NCBI GenBank assembly: GCA_021810735.1
Contig: JAJZIF010000302.1
Coordinates: forward strand, 1-5,428
Length of the DNA stretch: 5,428 nt
Reading direction: 5' to 3'
Source of the DNA: Acidobacteriota bacterium
Lineage (GTDB): Bacteria > Acidobacteriota > Terriglobia > Terriglobales > Acidobacteriaceae
The notes under the pieces are model-generated. The model was not told the DNA's origin and made no database searches. It was given only the letters and a program-made list of their open reading frames with translations. The position numbers and the translations under genes are program-made. Shown piece after piece: positions 1-2,459 of the stretch. How positions within the stretch are numbered: the stretch's first letter is position 1; the number at the start of each line of letters is the position of its first letter.

Positions 1-64
1 CCAGACTGTGAAGCCCGGCTGGGTCAAGCAGCGCCGTGCCCAGCAAGAAAAAAAGAAGCCATAA
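1..64 (+). CDS. C-terminal end of an unidentified protein (partial)
   Basis: A reading frame enters from the left edge with its first full codon at 2-4 and ends at TAA 62-64, giving 20 residues. The tail reads QTVKPGWVKQRR and then AQQEKKKP. It is strongly basic and rich in Gln, Lys and Arg, which is common for the disordered C-terminus of a cytosolic or nucleic-acid-binding protein. A run of seven A at 48-54 lies in the Lys codons just before the stop and is a possible slippage site. The gene would be convergent with accD, separated by about 536 bp of repeat-rich DNA. I do not recognise the family, and 20 residues do not allow a function to be assigned. The frame could also be chance, but the stop followed at once by clearly non-coding repeats supports a real gene end. 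Confidence 0.5.
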   Translation, partial: QTVKPGWVKQRRAQQEKKKP

Positions 65-71
65 CGCTTGT

Positions 72-88
72 GTCCCCTTCGGAAGGAC
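72..88 (+). terminator. Weak hairpin just after the first gene
   Basis: Eight bases after the TAA, CCTT (76-79) can pair with AAGG (83-86) around CGG, and GT/AC at 72-73/87-88 extends the stem past a two-base bulge. No T tract follows, so a classical rho-independent terminator is not supported. It is only a candidate 3' end structure. Confidence 0.2.
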
Positions 89-90
89 TG

Positions 91-203
91 GAGCATTTTC
101 ACTATGGGCGTAGACCGAAGCGGCGATTTTGGAGCGGCTTTTCCCTCAGGAAAAGCTGCTCTTCCTTGAACTTCGAGAGTTCACCGTAATAGCGAAAATG
201 CTC
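91..203. repeat. Nested palindromic module 1 (15-bp terminal inverted repeats)
   Basis: GAGCATTTTCACTAT (91-105) is the reverse complement of ATAGCGAAAATGCTC (189-203) at 14 of 15 positions. Inside this pair lies a second, compact hairpin: AGCGGCTTTTCC (133-144), loop CTCA, GGAAAAGCTGCT (149-160), a 12-bp stem with a single G-T wobble. The 113-bp unit has no coding capacity. The layout of outer arms plus an inner hairpin fits a REP/BIME-like or MITE-like element. A transcript of it could fold into a long structured RNA. Copy number in the genome cannot be judged from one window. Confidence 0.65.
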
Positions 204-215
204 TAGAGCATTTTC
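194..215. repeat. Perfect 22-bp palindrome
   Basis: GAAAATGCTCT (194-204) is followed directly by its exact reverse complement AGAGCATTTTC (205-215). It is created where the right arm of module 1 meets another forward copy of the GAGCATTTTC arm that opens the next module. GAGCATTTTC therefore occurs at 91, in inverted form at 194, and again at 206. It may be a repeat junction, a cruciform-forming site or a dimeric protein-binding site. Confidence 0.7.
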
Positions 216-298
216 ACAGATAGCGTAAGGTTTGGGTGCTCCATCCTAGCGCAGCTAGGGTGGGATAGCGCTATGTCCGCATTACAGCAACTGTGAAA
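212..298. repeat. Nested palindromic module 2, acidobacterial-type repeat core
   Basis: The outer arms TTTCACAG (212-219) and CTGTGAAA (291-298) are exact reverse complements. Inside is a hairpin, CCATCCTAGC (241-250), GCA, GCTAGGGTGG (254-263), with nine Watson-Crick pairs and one T-G wobble. It is followed by the 10-bp palindrome ATAGCGCTAT (265-274). The core preceded by GGGTGC and ending in GGGTGGGA resembles a palindromic repeat I remember as abundant between genes of Terriglobia; that resemblance is from memory and was not searched. No coding capacity is evident. Confidence 0.55.
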
Positions 299-303
299 CC
301 GGT

Positions 304-435
304 CTAATACTACAGTTGTAGATAGCGAATTGTTTGGGGTAGCTGCGCTGTAAACCATTGATTTTTAGAGAGCAGTGAGCGAGTGGGTAGCGATGGAAAT
401 CAGGTGGAATCCGTGAACTGCAACTGTAGTACTAC
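304..435. repeat. Inverted-repeat module 3 with TACTACAGTTG arms
   Basis: The left arm at 304-321 and the right arm at 418-435 match as an inverted repeat at about 15 of 18 positions, with an uninterrupted exact core TACTACAGTTG (308-318) against CAACTGTAGTA (421-431). The right arm also contains the perfect 12-bp palindrome TGTAGTACTACA (425-436). The 96-bp interior has a weak internal pair, TGATTT (359-364) and AAATCA (397-402), and no open reading frame of note. The arms resemble BlaI/CopY-family operators. The unit may be a small mobile repeat that carries such sites, or two operators flanking lost DNA. Confidence 0.55.
310..321. promoter_or_regulatory. CopY/BlaI/MecI-type operator match
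   Basis: CTACA-GT-TGTAG is a perfect dyad that contains TACANNTGTA (311-320), the core consensus known for winged-helix repressors of the CopY/BlaI/MecI family. A related but imperfect dyad, CTGCA-AC-TGTAG, lies at 418-429. Consensus match is seen directly; binding is inferred. No repressor gene and no obvious target gene lies close by, so the site could be a passenger of the surrounding repeat. Confidence 0.35.
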
Positions 436-585
436 AACGCGCCGATCGGATTGTCTTCCAGGGCACTACGGGTCGTCTCTTTTGCGGATGGACCGAGCGC
501 GCTGACGGGAACGCTGCTGGTGGCGATCGCGTACTTCATCGCGCGGCGATGGTTTTTGACCCGTCCACCAGCAGCAACAAGTTGA
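430..585 (+). pseudogene. Possible remnant of a membrane-protein C-terminus
   Basis: This frame opens after TAG 427-429 and closes at TGA 583-585, giving 51 residues without an ATG start. Its second half reads ALTGTLLVAIAYFIARRWFL, one convincing hydrophobic helix followed by positive residues, and ends LTRPPAATS. It begins inside the right arm of repeat module 3, which suggests that a longer gene was cut by the repeat. I do not recognise the family. The opposite strand carries a competing frame, ATG at 539 to TAG at 427, whose product contains EDNPIGAL and also ends in the repeat, so the coding strand is not certain. The frame could also be chance in GC-rich DNA. Confidence 0.25.
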
Positions 586-600
586 GCCTGCGGAATCTGT

Positions 601-1446
601 TCAGCTCGCTGGCTGCATGAAGTCGAGGGCGCGGATGAGATACGGCTTCAGTTCTCTGCGTGGGACAACGGCGTCCAGCATTCCGTGCTCGAGCAAAAAT
701 TCCGATCGCTGAAAGCCTTCCGGCAGCTTCTGGCGAATCGTCTGCTCAATGACGCGCGGGCCGGCGAAGCCGATGAGGGCGTCAGGCTCGGCTACGTTGA
801 GGTCCCCCAGCATGGCAAAGCTGGCCGTAACTCCGCCGAACGTCGGATTGGTGAGTACGGAGATGTATGGGATTTTCGCGTCATCCATAAGCGCCAGGCG
901 CGCGGATATTTTCGGCAATTGCATCAGGCTGACGATGCCTTCCATCATGCGCGCGCCTCCGGATGCGGCGACGACGATGAGCGGGTGACGAGTATCCAGG
1001 GAATAGTCGGCGGCGCGGGCGACGGTTTCTCCAACTACAGCACCCATGCTGCCGCCGATAAACGCGTATTCCATGGCGCTCAACACGACCGGATACGGGC
1101 CTAGGTTGCCCAGTGCCGTCAGGATGGCGTCATTCAACCCCGTTTCCATCTGCGCCCTGTTGAGGCGGTCCTTGTAGGGTTTCAGGTCGGTGAAATCGAG
1201 GGGATCGGTCGAGCGCAGTTCGGTATCGACCAGGCGATAGCCGGGTTCCAGCAAGCTCTCAATGCGCGCTTTTGCCGACAGCTTGAAATGTTTGCCGCAC
1301 TTTGGACAGACATTCAGGTTGGATTCCAGGTCGGCTTTCCAGATGGTCTGGTTGCAGCCGTCACACTTGGTCCACAAGCCTTCGGTACGGACATTCTTTT
1401 CCGGCGCGGCTTCGATATCGTTTTCGTTGCGTTTAAACCAGGACAT
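601..1446 (-). CDS. accD: Acetyl-CoA carboxylase carboxyltransferase subunit beta
   Basis: AccD pairs with AccA in an alpha2-beta2 cytosolic carboxyltransferase. It moves the carboxyl group from biotin on AccB to acetyl-CoA, making malonyl-CoA, the committed step of fatty-acid synthesis. The 281-residue product has the N-terminal zinc ribbon of bacterial AccD, Cys28-x2-Cys31 and Cys47-x2-Cys50, then a crotonase-fold carboxyltransferase domain from about residue 90. Family signatures are plain: FIGGSMGAVVGE (129-140), ASGGARMMEG (161-170), whose glycines form the oxyanion hole, PYISVLTNPTFGGVTASFAMLGD (193-215), and IGFAGPRVIEQT followed by LPEGFQRSEFLLEHG (225-255). Length is slightly under the 304 residues of E. 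coli AccD because the C-terminus is short. ATG at 1446 is chosen because MSWFKR is a typical AccD start; AGGA lies ten bases upstream. rlmH lies 157 bp upstream on the same strand. The common partner folC is not next in line downstream. Confidence 0.97.
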   Translation of the reverse strand: MSWFKRNENDIEAAPEKNVRTEGLWTKCDGCNQTIWKADLESNLNVCPKCGKHFKLSAKARIESLLEPGYRLVDTELRSTDPLDFTDLKPYKDRLNRAQMETGLNDAILTALGNLGPYPVVLSAMEYAFIGGSMGAVVGETVARAADYSLDTRHPLIVVAASGGARMMEGIVSLMQLPKISARLALMDDAKIPYISVLTNPTFGGVTASFAMLGDLNVAEPDALIGFAGPRVIEQTIRQKLPEGFQRSEFLLEHGMLDAVVPRRELKPYLIRALDFMQPAS

Positions 1447-1603
1447 GCTTCATCCATCCTAAACCGTGACTCCGCGTCTTGCATCCGTCATAACGATTCT
1501 CGATCTGTAAGGTTATGCGACCATCGTCACCCTCCCGTACAATTTCGCGATGGCGAAGTCGAAAGGCCGGGGTGAATTTCGCGAGCAGGAAATCCTCGCC
1601 TCG

Positions 1604-2068
1604 TCAATGTCCCAAATGATACGGATGCCCCTCGACGATGGTAAACGCGCGATAGATCTGCTCGGCCAGCACCACGGCGGCGAGTTCGTGCGGCAATGTC
1701 ATCGGCCCCAGCGAAAGCACCAGCCAGTCGCGGCGGCTGGTCGCTTGTCGAAGCACAGCTTCCGACCAGCCATCCGCCGGTCCCACGGCGAACGTGAATT
1801 GTTGAATGCCCCCGTCGCGCTCTCTTTGCAGCCATTGGGCAAAGGTTTCCGAAGACCAGGTGCGGCCGCGATGATCCAGCAACACAAGCATGGAACGGGC
1901 ATGGCTCGCTCGGTCCCATGCGGCAAAGAATTTTTCCTCGGACGCATAACGCTCCGTCTGGCATCCGCAATAGCGCGTAATGCGCTGGCAATAGCTGGCA
2001 TACATTTCCTCTGCGGACGCATACTTGCCCGTGGTCCTTCGCCCGAGGGTGACGAGTTGAATTTCCAT
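1604..2068 (-). CDS. rlmH: 23S rRNA pseudouridine(1915)-N3-methyltransferase
   Basis: RlmH is a small SPOUT-fold homodimer that uses S-adenosylmethionine to methylate N3 of pseudouridine 1915 in helix 69 of 23S rRNA, acting on assembled 70S ribosomes. From the chosen start the product is 154 residues, against 155 in E. coli. MEIQLVTLG matches the N-terminal strand (E. coli MKLQLVAVG). LVLLDHRGRTWSSETFAQWL (61-80) precedes the SAM-binding knot. LSLGPMTLPHELAAVVLAEQ (118-137) and IYRAFTI then HPYH (138-151) are the diagnostic C-terminal knot and end. The usual GGPxG loop reads VGPADG (95-100), with the first Gly replaced. The frame continues upstream to ATGs at 2077 and 2128. I prefer 2068 by family length and alignment, although the GGGGAGG beside it is unusually close. 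It is divergent from the receptor gene and may share a transcript with accD. Confidence 0.93.
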   Translation of the reverse strand: MEIQLVTLGRRTTGKYASAEEMYASYCQRITRYCGCQTERYASEEKFFAAWDRASHARSMLVLLDHRGRTWSSETFAQWLQRERDGGIQQFTFAVGPADGWSEAVLRQATSRRDWLVLSLGPMTLPHELAAVVLAEQIYRAFTIVEGHPYHLGH

Positions 2069-2160
2069 CCTCCCCATACTGTACTGGACTTTGCCGTGTC
2101 GATGCAGGCGCGTCGCGCTGGAATCCATGATTGCGCTATTACCCTGACTTTCCCATTCTG

Positions 2161-2211
2161 TCGTTACTTAAAGTGTTCCACAGTCAGTTAGTACCCCCTT
2201 TATCGTTACTT
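2161..2211. repeat. Direct repeat TCGTTACTT, two copies 42 bp apart
   Basis: The nine-base word TCGTTACTT occurs at 2161-2169 and 2203-2211 in the divergent intergenic region. The 42-bp offset is close to four helical turns, which would place both copies on the same DNA face, as expected for cooperative binding of a regulator. The downstream copy lies next to the candidate rlmH -10 box. No regulator is known for this word; the functional role is inferred. Confidence 0.35.
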
Positions 2212-2228
2212 GCGTGTAGCATTGGTAA
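2199..2228 (-). promoter_or_regulatory. Candidate promoter for rlmH (and perhaps accD)
   Basis: Read on the minus strand, TTACCA (2228-2223) and GATAAA (2204-2199) are separated by 18 bases and each matches the sigma-70 consensus at four of six positions. The region is more AT-rich than the flanking genes. The match is weak, and other placements are possible. Confidence 0.2.
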
Positions 2229-2272
2229 CACTAGTCCGCTTGATTCAATGCCTGATCCAAAATGGATTGGAA

Positions 2273-2307
2273 CCATGCTCCAAGCCCAATTTGGACATGG
2301 AGCATGG
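2273..2307. repeat. Perfect 10-bp inverted repeat (hairpin) upstream of the receptor
   Basis: CCATGCTCCA (2273-2282) and TGGAGCATGG (2298-2307) are exact reverse complements around a 15-base loop. The loop holds the smaller dyad CCAA-T-TTGG (2286-2294), and ATCCA/TGGAT (2255-2259/2263-2267) lies just upstream. No T tract follows, so it is not a simple terminator. It may be an operator, a repeat end or a folded 5' leader element. Confidence 0.55.
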
Positions 2308-2350
2308 GTAGCGGTGACCATATCTCTATCACTCCCGATCTTAAAGCAAG

Positions 2351-2356
2351 TATAAG
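2351..2356 (+). promoter_or_regulatory. Candidate -10 box for the receptor gene
   Basis: TATAAG matches the sigma-70 -10 consensus at five of six positions. No good -35 box lies 16-18 bases upstream, so an activator or another sigma factor would be needed. If it is used, transcription would start near 2363 and leave a leader of about 97 bases before ATG 2460. Confidence 0.25.
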
Positions 2357-2446
2357 TAGTCTCGTTGATGGTGGCTACGAAAGCGAAAGGGAATTGCACC
2401 CTGAGGAGCAACGCCGTACACCGGCTGGATCACTGAAAAAGGTCAT

Positions 2447-2455
2447 GGGGAAGGG
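2447..2455 (+). promoter_or_regulatory. Ribosome binding site deciding the receptor start
   Basis: GGGGAAGGG lies four bases before ATG 2460. The in-frame ATG at 2445 has only AAAGG two bases upstream, and the in-frame ATG at 2487 has no purine-rich tract. This favours 2460, although the spacing is a little short. Confidence 0.4.
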
Positions 2456-2459
2456 TTCA

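Larger units (their letters stand above)
2304..2459 (+). pseudogene. ParD-like antitoxin N-terminus, possible fragment
   Basis: An open frame beginning with ATG 2304-2306 runs in phase, without a stop, into the receptor ORF. Its first part reads GDHISITPDLKASISSLV then DGGYESERE, close in pattern to the N-terminal ribbon-helix-helix of ParD/CopG-type antitoxins (a beta strand, TPxL, then SLV-x-G-x-Y-x-S-x-x-E). After about residue 33 the resemblance is lost (HPEEQRRTPAGSLKK), and there is no separate stop codon or toxin gene. It therefore looks like a broken, fused fragment or a chance resemblance, not a working antitoxin. The recognition is from memory of family sequences. The frame is open back to TGA 2253-2255, with another ATG at 2262. 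Confidence 0.25.

Noticed and set aside
133..160. Rho-independent terminator
   Set aside because: The stem is strong but neither strand is followed by a T run, and it lies inside a larger inverted repeat, so a repeat element explains it better.
91..435. CRISPR array
   Set aside because: The repeats are inverted and differ from module to module; there is no regular direct repeat with unique spacers and no cas gene.
685..1104. Plus-strand open frame of 139 codons across accD
   Set aside because: It is antisense to the well-conserved accD coding sequence and has no domain signature.
1527..1991. Long minus-strand open frame of 154 codons overlapping rlmH
   Set aside because: It lies almost wholly over rlmH in another frame, is Arg/Gly-rich without family motifs, and RlmH is clearly recognisable in its own frame.
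2174..2182. DnaA-box-like TGTTCCACA
   Set aside because: Only seven of nine positions match TTATCCACA, there is a single copy, and there is no dnaA/dnaN context or AT-rich unwinding region.
1550..2191. Plus-strand open frame of 213 codons across rlmH
   Set aside because: It is antisense to rlmH, low in recognisable motifs, and explained by the GC-rich third positions of the real gene.
2131..2355. Small plus-strand open frame of 74 codons before the receptor
   Set aside because: It has no ribosome binding site or recognisable motif, and its hydrophobic parts are not arranged as a convincing membrane segment or signal peptide.
2184..2411. Small minus-strand open frame in the divergent intergenic region
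   Set aside because: No family resemblance; it overlaps the hairpin and candidate promoters, and its composition gives no coding signal.
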